This document shows positions 14,242-24,204 of a stretch of DNA of 64,000 nucleotides, piece after piece. The DNA comes from Trametes villosa (taxonomy: Eukaryota; Basidiomycota; Agaricomycetes; Polyporales; Polyporaceae): positions 248,001-312,000 of the forward strand of contig PUDQ02000001.1 of the NCBI GenBank assembly GCA_002964805.2, given 5' to 3'. How positions within the stretch are numbered: the stretch's first letter is position 1; every line of letters starts with the position of its first letter. The position numbers were made by a program, and so were the translations under genes. The notes under the pieces are model-generated. The model worked only from the letters and a program-made list of their open reading frames with translations, made no database searches and had not been told where the DNA came from.

Positions 14242-16783
14242 ATGGACGGCGAGCTTCCGCGCTGGGAAACCCTTCCGGAGGACTCTTCAGCCACACTGGT
14301 CGCGGCGGGTAAGGCACCTGCTAGCAGGAGTCCGACGAAGTCCACCCCAGGCGGGGGACCCATCCGGCCAGCAGTGATAGCGAGGGAGATACTGGTGGTG
14401 TCCGACAGCGAGGAAGAGCGGCAGCGGTGAGTGAATGAAATGTACCCTCGTCCGGGGGGTCTGTTCGGGATACTGTGCTGACGAGAACGCCGGCCTCTCC
14501 CCCGCTGTGGCATGCTCTGTGCATTCAATGTGGGTCCCTGGTATTGTTGTGGTGTAGGCGCGTGAAGGCGAGGCGCGTCGTGCTGGCGAACATCAACGTG
14601 AACGACCTCCCGGTCATCGAAATCTCCGACTCGGAGGACGAGGACGCGTCGAGGTGAGTGCTCCCTCCCTCCACCCCCCCGCCTCCCCCGGTGAATCATA
14701 GAGAGATGAATCAACTTCTCTCTACAGTGCATCTGTCGTCGCGCAAAAGGGCGACTCCCAGGTCCTGCCAGACACCAACGGCACGTCCGTGCGCCCAACG
14801 CCGAAGTCTGCGCGCGTGCTGGGTACAACCCCTCGCGCCCGGCGCATCGTCGTCAGCTCTGATTCCGAAACTGAGGACGAGAACCCGAGGGCCGTCGAGG
14901 GCGCGCTGCCTACGACCCCTGCTGCACGCCGGCGCCGGCTCCCGTTGGACGACGATATTATCGACCTAACGGAGTCCCCGGATGAGGCCGAGCCCGAACC
15001 CTGGGGACCTCGAGATGCCGCACCTTCCGTCGACACTTCGGTACCGGGAGGAGAGACATCGCGACAGAAGGGGAAAGGCGCCTCTACCTCCGGCGGCCCG
15101 GCGGAGGAAGCGGAAAACCTAATCCCTCTGTTTCTGGACGACGACAGCGACGATGAGGAAGGTGGTACAGCCCCTGATGACCCGTTTGCCCTAGACGACG
15201 GGTCCATCTTAGAGCTGTACGCCCGAATCTCATTCTTCGCTGACGACTACTGAGTGCCAGCATGAACAGGAACGAACCTCGCAGCACGCGGAAGCCCATC
15301 CGTCGCATCCCCCCGTCCTCGCGGGGCAATACTGCGAGCCCCTTCACGCCCCTCCGCGACGCGCAGACCCCAGGCCGCGCCGGGGGCGAAGGCTCGTCCT
15401 CCGAAGACGAGGACGCCCTCGACCCCAACAAGCCGCACGGGGCAGCCCGCCCCAGCCCGCCCCTCGTCTCGAACGCACGCACCGCGTTCCCGAGCCCGGG
15501 CCCGAGCAAGCGCACGCCAGGCGCAGAAAAGGGCAAGACGCCGCGCGTGACGAAGAAGGCGCTGCAGGAGCGCGAGCTCGAGCGGCGGCGCGAGTACGCG
15601 GCCGCGTTCTTCAAAGAGATCAACGAAGTCGTGTTTGGGGGCGGGATCCCGGAGGCGACGGAGCTGGTGTGGAGCAAGCGGCTGCTGACGACCGCGGGAA
15701 GGGCGCACTGGAAGAGGTGCGTGCAACGTGTTGCATGCTCTGAGGGTGGGGTGTGGACTAAGGTGTGCGTGGTAGAGACCGGGACGGCAAGCACCATACC
15801 TCCATACAGCTTGCGGAGAAGATCTTGGATTGCGACGGTGCGTGCTCATTCTGTAATTGAGTATGTTTGGGGCAATGGCATTGATAGTGCACATGGCAGA
15901 ACGCATACGAAACACGCTCTCGCATGAGATGTGCCACCTTGCGTGCTGGATCATCAGCGACGCTCCGGAGGAACATCACGGGTCGATATTCAAGGGCTGG
16001 TGAGCCGATCACCTATGGACCGATCTCCATCGCAGGAAGCCAGCGCTCACTCTCCTCTATGCAGGGCCAAGAAGGTCATGAAGAAGCGGCCGGAGGTGGT
16101 CATTACGGTGAGCTATCACACCCCGCTCGTTCTCGCAGGGCACCACTCAAGCTTATCCTGCAGACAAGACATGACTACGAGATCACTCACAAGTATCATT
16201 GGAGTACGTCTGGCCGTTGCATTGGCGCAATTCGTTGACGTAGCTGACAATTTGTTACAGAGTGCGAAGACTGCTCAAAAGTGTGGGTGACGATTCTAGC
16301 CGTTTGAACCCCGACGTGCGTGGCTCACAGCATTCACTCAGATATGGCCGCCACTCCAAGTCAATCGACCCAGAGGAGCATGGTGCGTCGAGCACGACTC
16401 GTCATGCTATACCTGCAAGACTGACGATGTTTATGATAGCGTGCGGCGTGTGTCGAGGTCGGCTCGTCCCGCAGTTCACGACCAGACAGCGCGCGCCGAA
16501 GACCCCCAAGCCTTCCGCGGACAGCCAGAACGCGGCGACGCGCAGTCGGGGTGAGATGCTCCCTTTCCGCGTTACCCTCGCCGAGCTGAATATTATGGGT
16601 ACTGGTGCGGCAGACTCGCCTCTGGTCATGCCCGGGGCGTTCCCCGCGACGCCGGCCGCCAGCAGGCAGCCGACGGTGGAGATTCGCGTGGCCCTCGAGG
16701 TGTCGGACGAGGACGACTCGGACATCGAGATCCTGGCCCACACTTTCAAAGGAGTTCAAATCACGGGTGCTAGTGAAGACTGA
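14242..16783 (+). CDS. GCNA/SprT-like metalloprotease with acidic disordered N-terminus
   Basis: Putative DNA-protein crosslink protease of the SprT/GCNA class, acting in the nucleus. The first half is disordered and acidic, with repeated SUMO-interaction-like patches: ILVVSDSEEE, VIEISDSEDED, RIVVSSDSETEDE and DIIDLTESPDE. The second half is a SprT domain: LVWSKRLLTTAGRAHW, then the zinc-binding helix TLSHEMCHLACW (HExxH), then a zinc ribbon (CEDCSK..., ACGVC). The acidic tail repeats DEDDSDIEIL. An apparent TGA at 15251 lies in a 44-bp intron (15217-15260, GTACGC..GCCAG) whose removal joins SILEL to MNRNEPRS in frame. The domain order matches GCNA, but the HMG box of animal GCNA is not seen. 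Seven or more introns. Fpg follows 440 bp downstream on the same strand. Confidence 0.82.
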
Positions 16784-17220
16784 GCAACTTCGGTGTCGTT
16801 GAGTCTCCTCAAACTCGTGAGCTTCTGGGTGGACAGGGATTGGATTCTTACACGAATGATTTCTGCGATTCTCGCTCATATCTTGGAACTGTACTGTATA
16901 CCCTGTACTAACTTGCTTCATGTAATGGGTGCCTGGGAGGTCGCGCAGGGGTCGAATGATGATACACCTTAGTAGTATGTACGCAACGTCGGCTGTGAAG
17001 CGAGCGCTTCTTCTACCCCGCAACTTAGCGAGTTACCACTACCTCTGCCCCCGACGTCAACCTGTAAGCTGTACGAGGAAACATCATCAGCCAAGGACGC
17101 AGGCCTTGCACTGGTTGGTGACCATATCGCGCACGAAAGAACGCCATTGCTTTCAGAGTAAGAACAACACCGTGCGGTCATTTGCACAGTGCCGCCGCCT
17201 TTGAACGTTGAACTTCAAGA
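16784..17220. other. Intergenic region between the protease and Fpg genes
   Basis: About 440 bp of ordinary sequence holding the 3' flank of one gene and the promoter of the next. Nothing distinct seen. Confidence 0.4.
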
Positions 17221-19008
17221 ATGCCCGAGCTTCCAGGTGGGTCCCCTCCGTTTGTGAAGAAAGTGATACTCGGACATCCGTGGACGCACCTGCCGTCCTC
17301 ATGCAATAACAGAAGCGCGCACACTGTACATGGCTGAGAGGAGCCGGCCATTTACTGACTAACATCCCAGAAGTCGAACGGGCCGCCAAACTGCTCCGCG
17401 ATGTCGCGGTGTCAAAGACTATAGTCGACGTTGAGACCGTCGAGGACTCAATAGTCTTCTCTGGAACATCCCATACAGAATTTGTACGTTGTCTACGAAT
17501 TTATGGGCGTGGGTTTCGTCTCTCATCCCGGGACCGTACCCAGGCGGCCGAACTGAAAGGGCGAACCGTTGAGGACGCGCAAAGATACGGTCCGTCTAGT
17601 CCATTGCGAGGCGTTAATTACCGCCTCAGTTCTACTGACGGACGTATGTGCTCAGGGAAGGTGTTCTACCTTACGCTTAGTGGCGAAGGCAAACACCCCG
17701 TCATGCACTTCGGGATGACGGGAATGCTTCAAGTAATGACTGCCGCAGCCCAATGCACCCTGAACGTGCGCTCATGCTTTTGTGCGGTACCTTAGGTCAA
17801 AGGACAACTGGCGACTTACTACCGCGAGACACCTAGGAAAGCGTCCACAGACTGGCCGCCCCGCTTCATGAAGGTACTCACCATCCCCTTTGGTTACCTT
17901 TCCTCGAGCCCAGCTAACCGCCCTGCCTCGCGCAGTTCATCCTTCATCTGAAATCTTCCGGAGAAGGAGACGCAGAGACGACCCAGGTCGCATTCCTCGA
18001 CGCACGTCGTCTTGGACGCATTCGTCTCTGCGGGAACCCACTTACCGAGCCGCCCATTTCCGCGCTCGGCTTTGATCCTATTTTGAGCATGCCCGACGTG
18101 GAAGACTTCAAGAAGAGCGTCAGGAAGCGGTCGTGCCCCATCAAGGCGCTCTTGCTTGACCAGTCTTTCAGCGCAGGGGTCGGAAATTGGGTCGCGGGTG
18201 CGTGTCCGTTATTACTTCAATGGGTCCGCAGACAGGGGCGCTGCTGATGTCGGCGGGGTATGTACGCAGACGAGATTCTGTACCACGCTAGGGTGCACCC
18301 GGAGGAGCGCTGCAACGTACTCTCCGACGCGCAGCTGGACGCCCTGTACAAACAGACATCCGAAGTCTGTCGGTTCGCCGTCTCCGTGAACGCCGACGAC
18401 TCCAAGTTTCCGGAGGATTGGCTCTTCAAGCACCGCTGGGTGTGTTCTTCCTCCCCTTTGGGCGAATGACTCGGACGTTGATGGTGCACCTCTTGCGGCA
18501 TCAGGGAAAGGGGAAGAAGGAGAAGCACACGCTCAAACTGGTCAGTCCGAGGTTTGCCTGCTTGGGCGATTGTCATTGAACGTAAGCATCTATTCCAGCC
18601 CGACGGGAAGCCCGCGACCATCAAGTGGATTACCGTAGGCGGGCGCACCTCCGCGTACGTCGCGGAGCTTCAGAAGCTCCAGCGAGGAACCGCATCCCAA
18701 GCTGCGTCTACAGCGAACGCGGTACGTTACACAGTCCGCGGCTGTTGAGGTTGTCCGCATCCTAACCGTACGCTGCAGGATGAGGCGGAAGAAGACGAGA
18801 GCGACCTCACCCCGCTATCCGGGGATGAGGTAGAGGAGGTAGAGAAGGTCACTCGGAAGTTGAAACGCAAGGTTCGTTGGCCAGTCTCCAGCCTAATCGC
18901 TCAATGTCATAATGACCCATCATGCTGCATGGCTGTTAGGTAAGGACGGAAGATAAGACACCGGCACGAAGAACCCGTCGAAGGAATGCACACCCGGGGC
19001 CATCTTGA
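17221..19008 (+). CDS. Formamidopyrimidine-DNA glycosylase, fungal/plant (zincless) type
   Basis: Base-excision repair enzyme that removes oxidised purines and cuts the strand by beta,delta-elimination. The start MPELPEVERAAKLL carries the obligatory Pro1 nucleophile and Glu2, split by the first intron (MPELP | EVE). Further conserved parts are GKVFYLTL with the catalytic lysine, HFGMTGMLQV, the helix-two-turn-helix AGVGNWVADEILYHARVHP, and a zincless finger with VGGRTSAYVAELQ in place of four cysteines. The C-terminus is acidic and then strongly basic (VTRKLKRK, PARRTRRRN), a likely nuclear signal, ending at TGA 19006-19008 after a final intron. About 385 residues, longer than bacterial MutM because of this tail. 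It sits in tandem with the GCNA-like gene; both act in DNA repair. Confidence 0.9.
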
Positions 19009-19320
19009 ATCATTCCAATCGACGCAGACGTTGGTGTTCAACCTCACTACAAGTTCGAGCGTCAAGGACGATACCGGTTGCATACAACTACACCAATATC
19101 CTCATCGCTCTTGGTACGAATATATTACATCTCCGGGCCCGAGAGTCATTGTACAATACTAGACATATCTAATGGACAGGCGGCGTTATTACGAGATGGA
19201 GAGAGGACCCGACAAACACAGAAACGAGATACACAGCTATCCTGATCGACGAGAATACATGAAGGACATAACCGGCCACGTACAACCTCATACAAAGCCT
19301 CGCCAACGTTCCGCATCGCT
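19009..19320. other. Short region between convergent Fpg and PHO85 genes
   Basis: About 310 bp of 3' flanks. No gene or repeat seen. Confidence 0.4.
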
Positions 19321-20758
19321 CTACCTGTGGGTGCTCTGCTGGTATTGCTGCTGCGTGTAGGGCACGCCGTATTGGGCACCCGGGATCTGCGGCTGCACGA
19401 TGGCGAGCTGTGACGCGCCGGGAACGTAGCCGTACGGGCCCGGCTGGGGCGGCGGCTGGGGGCCCTGTAGCTGTTGCTGCTGCTGCGCGAAGACGAATGC
19501 CTGGGAAGTGGGAGGCACGGGTGCATTGAACGGGTTTACGGGTGGGTTGTAGACTGGGTTGGTGGTGAAGTAGGGGTGCGTGAGGGCTTCGGCGGCGGAA
19601 ATGCGCTTTGCGGGATCGAACTGGAGCAGCCGCTCGAGAAGATCGATGGCTGATCGACGAACGGTGTCAGGGATGTTCCGAGGTCACATTGAGAACCACG
19701 TACCTTGTGGGGACGCTTTGGGCAAAACTTGGGAGAAGGGAATCTTTGGATACCGAGGGTACTGCTTTTGTGCTTGACCCTCCGTTTGCTGCAGATACAA
19801 AGGAAGAGATCAGTACGATTGATTAATTGCGCAAACAGAGAACATACCCCTTCGGTAGCAATCTTTCGCAACGTGCGTTCATCTGGTGTGCCGATGATAC
19901 GCATGATGTGAAGGAGCTGGTCCTGGTTGTCGCGTCCACGGAATAGAGGCACTCCTGAGATCATCTCGGCGAAGATGCATCCGCATGACCATACGTCGAT
20001 AGATGTGCTGTACGTCCTTGAGCCCATCAGGACATCGGGTGCACGATACCACAGCGTAACGACCTGTATGGGGAGTCAGTATGTGGGATATCTCTGAACG
20101 GTGAGACTGACCTCGTTGGAGAATGTGTTCACGGGGACACCGAACGCTCTCGCCAGACCGAAATCGCCGATCTTCAGCTCGCCTTTCCGGTTAATGAGAA
20201 GGTTCTGAGGCTTGAGATCGCGGTGCAGAACCCTGTTCTCGTGGCAGAAGGCGGTTCCCTTCAGGAGCTGATACATAAAGCTCCGGACCGTGATGGGGTC
20301 GAGAGCCCCGCGATCGCCGTGTACGTCCATGTACTTCTTGAGATCGCGTTCACAGTACTCGAAGATGAGGACGAGCTTCGTCTCGGTGTGGATGACGTCG
20401 TAGAGGCGGACGATGTTGATGTGCTTCAACTCCTTCATGAGCGAGATCTCGCGGATGGCGGTGGACGGCGTCCCCTCTTCCGCATCGAGGTGGATCTCCT
20501 TGAGCGCAACAATCTCGTTCGTTGTTCGTGAACGGCCCTTTACAGGATGTCAACTTCTGTGGCGTGTAATATAGATAAGCCACTGTACCTTGTAGACCGT
20601 AGCGTAGGTCCCCTCGCCTGTTGAGGTCGGTTAGTCACGAACAGACTGTCCGCCAAGAGCGATATTCATACCTAACTTCTCAAGCTACATATGCCATCGT
20701 TAGATGCCTCATCGAAGGGTACACCACTGAAAAAAATACTGACCTGTACGTAATTCAT
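19321..20758 (-). CDS. PHO85: Cyclin-dependent kinase, PHO85/CDK5-like
   Basis: Multifunctional cyclin-dependent kinase; in yeast Pho85 works with many cyclins in phosphate, glycogen and cell-cycle control. The start at 20758 gives MNYVQ, then [15 protein letters not shown] across three very short exons (one, 20672-20684, is only 13 nt). Other motifs are [21 protein letters not shown] (PSTAIRE helix, as in Pho85), [29 protein letters not shown], the APE-loop variant [14 protein letters not shown], and [12 protein letters not shown]. After the kinase fold comes a glutamine- and proline-rich tail ([20 protein letters not shown]) ending QQSTHR at 19321. Five or more introns. About 390 residues, longer than yeast Pho85 owing to the tail. 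UTP5 starts 370 bp away on the other strand. Confidence 0.92.
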
Positions 20759-21130
20759 GGCTATGCCTAGCACAGAGGTCTAAGGACCGAGAGAATCGGA
20801 ATGGTGCTCAGTGGCTGGTGTCGCAGCGAGGTCAAGAGCTAGTTCAGGACTTTAAAGAGCGGCACAGTGCACAGACTCGAGTAACGTCGAGAGCGAGGGA
20901 GAGGGAGATATCGGCGGCGGAGGGAAACCGGGGAGAAGACGGTTCAGTTCAGGATGTGCTCGGCCCCGCAGGCGCCCGCTCTCTGCCTCTTCGTCTGGCA
21001 CGTGATCGGACGTCTTTGGGCGCGAAGCAAATCTTTTGCTCGCCGCGAACCTCGTCCTCCTCCCGCCCCAGGTGCGTCCGCTCCGTCTTCCGAAACCGCC
21101 GGCACGCTCTGAACACAGAGGGGACACAGA
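20759..21130. other. Divergent PHO85/UTP5 promoter region
   Basis: About 370 bp between divergent starts. Both genes are growth-linked, so shared control is possible but not shown. No TATA box or repeat seen. Confidence 0.45.
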
Positions 21131-23636
21131 ATGGCTCCTTCCCCGCAAAAATCAAAAAAGTCCCGCACAAAACCGCCGCGCGGACGGCCTGCAGCAACGT
21201 CTGCCATCTCGCAGCCCGCGGTCGAGGACGCCACAACCTCGACGTACCTCTCCTCGTTCTCGCCGGACGGCCAGCTTTTTGCCTTCTTGTCGCTGGCAAT
21301 CGACAAGCATGCCCTCAAGGTGTACGACACCTCGACACGGCGGTCGGTCGCGGAGCATGTCGTGGATGCGGCGCGCGTAACGTCCCTGTGCTGGGCCAGG
21401 CTCGACCTCGCGGAGGGGCAGGGGAAGGGTGCGGAGGACGAGGGTGCGTCCCGGAAAAGCAAGCGGAAGAAGAGGGGTAGCCTGGCCTCGGGTGCTGCGG
21501 CTCCTAGCGCTGCAGCACCTCAGCTGGTCGTGCTCGGTCTGTCGGACGGCTCGCTCCTACTCTTCTCGCCTTCTCATGGCAGGCTACTGCGGACGCTCTC
21601 CGACCCCTCCAGCTCATCTGCTGTGCTCGCTGTCGCCGGTCAGGACGCAGGTTCGGAAGACCCGCATACTCTCTGGACGTCAAGCTCGGACGGTGCTCTC
21701 CGCCTCTGGAACGCGCGGACAAACCAGGTCGCACAGTCGCATTTCAGCGACGACCGAATACCTTATACCGCGCTCTCGGTGCGACAATCAAATGAAGAGG
21801 GGGTGACCGAAGTACTGGCCGCCCACCACTCAATACACCTCCTCGCAGTGTCCTCTGACTCGCAGAAACCGAAAACGCTCGCCAAATTTACCGGCCATGC
21901 GTCGCCAATAAGCTCATTACAGTGGGCAGACCGCTCGCGCTTCCTCTCCACGGCATCCGCAGACCGCTTCTTGAACGTTTGGGAGCTACCGACCGCTCCC
22001 AAAACCGAGGGCAAGATTGCTGCAACTATCCCCCTCGACGCCGATGCCCGCGCCATCCATCTATCCAGTCCCCCCGCTGGCGACTCCCTTTCCCAACTCC
22101 TGCTCGCGCTCTCTGCCTCAGGAAAGGTGTCGGTCTTCACCCTTTCCTCCGACCTGGCCACGGCAACCCCATCGAAGGGCAAGAGCGCAATCCCCACCCT
22201 CAGCCCGAAGTCCGTCATTTCACCCTCCTCCAAGAAAAATGCCGCTGCGCTATCTGTGCTTGCGGTCGCTTCCGTAGACGACACTGCGGGCCGTCTACGC
22301 GTTGCGTCTGTCAGCGGAGGAGTCCAGCTCGCTTTCGACACGGTGGTGAGTCCCCCAGTCAGGTAGCATGCAGGCGACGTCTGACATTCATGCCATGCAG
22401 GAATACCGCGACCAGTCCGGGCATTACATCCCTGATGTATTCGTCACCGTTGCGACCGCTGACGCTGCTGTAGGGCAGGCGGACGGCAAGGATGTTGTGA
22501 GTGCTGATGCCATTCATCCGCGGAGTACTGGCTAATATTTATTCTGTACAGGGTGCGCCAAACAAGCGGTATAACGAGGCGGCAGGCCTCGCAGTCGGCA
22601 CTGGCGCTGAGATTGGGCAAGACCGGGAGCTCGACGACCTTGTCATGCGCGAGGTCGACGGCGCCCTCGACGCAGACCTCGCTGAGCTCAGCCTTGGCCA
22701 GCGGCTCACGGCCGTCCAGGGCGTCGACACCCGTGCGTCCGGTTCCGACTCAGATTCAGAGCCTGACGACGCGGCCGCGCCCAACGGGAAGACACGCAAG
22801 GGCGTCCCGACGGACGCGGTACCCGCGAGCTCCCTCACGCGGACGCTCATCCAAGCCCTCCACTCGTCGGACTCGCGCCTGCTGGAGACCTGTCTCGCGC
22901 ACTCGGACCCTACGCTCATCCGGAACACCGTCCGCAGGCTGCCGCCGCAACTCGCCGTCCCGCTTGTCACCGCATGCGTAGAGCGTCTCAGCCGCGGCGC
23001 GCGAGGGAATAACATGAAGGGCGGCGGAGGCGGCGCGAGCTCGCAGCGCGGCACGGCCCTCATCAACTGGGTGAAGGCGGTCCTGACCACGCACAGCGGC
23101 CACCTTATGACCGTACGTCCCCCTCTCTTTGACATCCGCACGCCCGTCTCACAATGGCACAGATGCCCGACCTCGTCGCGCGCCTCTCCGGGCTGCACGC
23201 GACGCTCACGCAGCGGCTCACGCTGCAGGAGAGCCTGCTCTCGCTCAGCGGCCGGCTCGACATGGTCATCTCGCAGATCGAGATGCGCTCCTCCGGCCCC
23301 CCCGCGCCGCTGCCGATGCCGAAGAGCCGGCGCGGGCAGGCCAAGCAGGCGAAGGCGCGCGAGGCGCGGCGCTACGTCGAGGGCGAGAGCGGCGACGAGG
23401 ACCAGGACGAGCAGATGGAGGTCGCGGTCGAGAGCGCGGACGAGGAGGGTAGCGTCGAGGACGTCGAGCTCGGCGGGGAGAGCGAGGGCGAGGGCGACTC
23501 GATCGAGGAGACAGACGAAGACGAAGACAGCGAAGACGAGGATGACGAGAGCGGGGATGATCCCACCCTGGGCGGGTTCATAGACGACGAGGCAGAGGAG
23601 TATAGCGAAGATGAGGACGAGGACGAAAGTGAATAG
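21131..23636 (+). CDS. UTP5: U3 snoRNP / t-UTP component UTP5 (WDR43-like)
   Basis: Nucleolar WD40 protein of the t-UTP subcomplex, needed for 18S pre-rRNA processing and rDNA transcription. The N-terminus is basic (MAPSPQKSKKSRTKPPRG). WD repeats follow: SFSPDGQLFAFLSL, LWTSSSDGALRLWN, GHASPISSLQWADRSRFLST and ASADRFLNVWE. The C-terminal half is a Utp12 domain: SLTRTLIQALHSSDSRLLETCLAHSD, VRRLPPQLAVPLV, and LINWVKAVLTTHSGHLM, continued by LVARLSGLHATLTQRLTLQESLLSLSGRLDMV. The tail is an almost uninterrupted acidic stretch (EDEDDESGDDPTLGGFIDDE) ending at TAG 23634. Three short introns. About 730 residues. The acidic tail is usual for nucleolar assembly factors. Confidence 0.85.
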
Positions 23637-24204
23637 GCACGGTCGGGCCTCTAGCGCGAGGTTTGCACATATGTCACCACCTGTTGTTGCGCTAGCTCAT
23701 CTTGAAAAGTATCGCTAATGCCTTATGGGATCATCGTGCTGTAGTACTGTAGACGGTTCATGTATGCGCTCTGTCAGACTGTCTACCGTGGCTGCCAAAT
23801 ACTCCGCTGCTTACTTTGAGCGCTTATGTACACGCTCGGATCGCCCAAAAGGGCCAAAGACGCCATAGCCCCAGCGGCAACGACGACAAGCTCTTGTCTC
23901 TTGCTCCTTGTCTCTCACCTTCGTCTCCGCTTGCTCTAGCTTCAATACCAAGTTCCCATAGGGTCGATTGGTACTGCTGTAGGACGCTCTGGTTCTGTCT
24001 TGATATACAGTTGTGTTGGTTCATATTCTGGTGATATCTCGACGCTCTCCTGCTTGACTTACTCCGAGCTTGTTATCCGCCATTCGAACTACCTGAAGGA
24101 GGCGCATATACCAAGGGCATATCAGCAGTACGTTGTGAAGATGCCTTCACCAAGTCTCTATCCCCTGAACGGCGCCTTAGCCACTCCAACACTGCCGCGC
24201 CTAA
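23637..24204. other. Intergenic region after UTP5
   Basis: About 570 bp. Frequent stops in all frames and no repeat. It holds the UTP5 3' flank and the promoter of the next gene. Confidence 0.4.
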
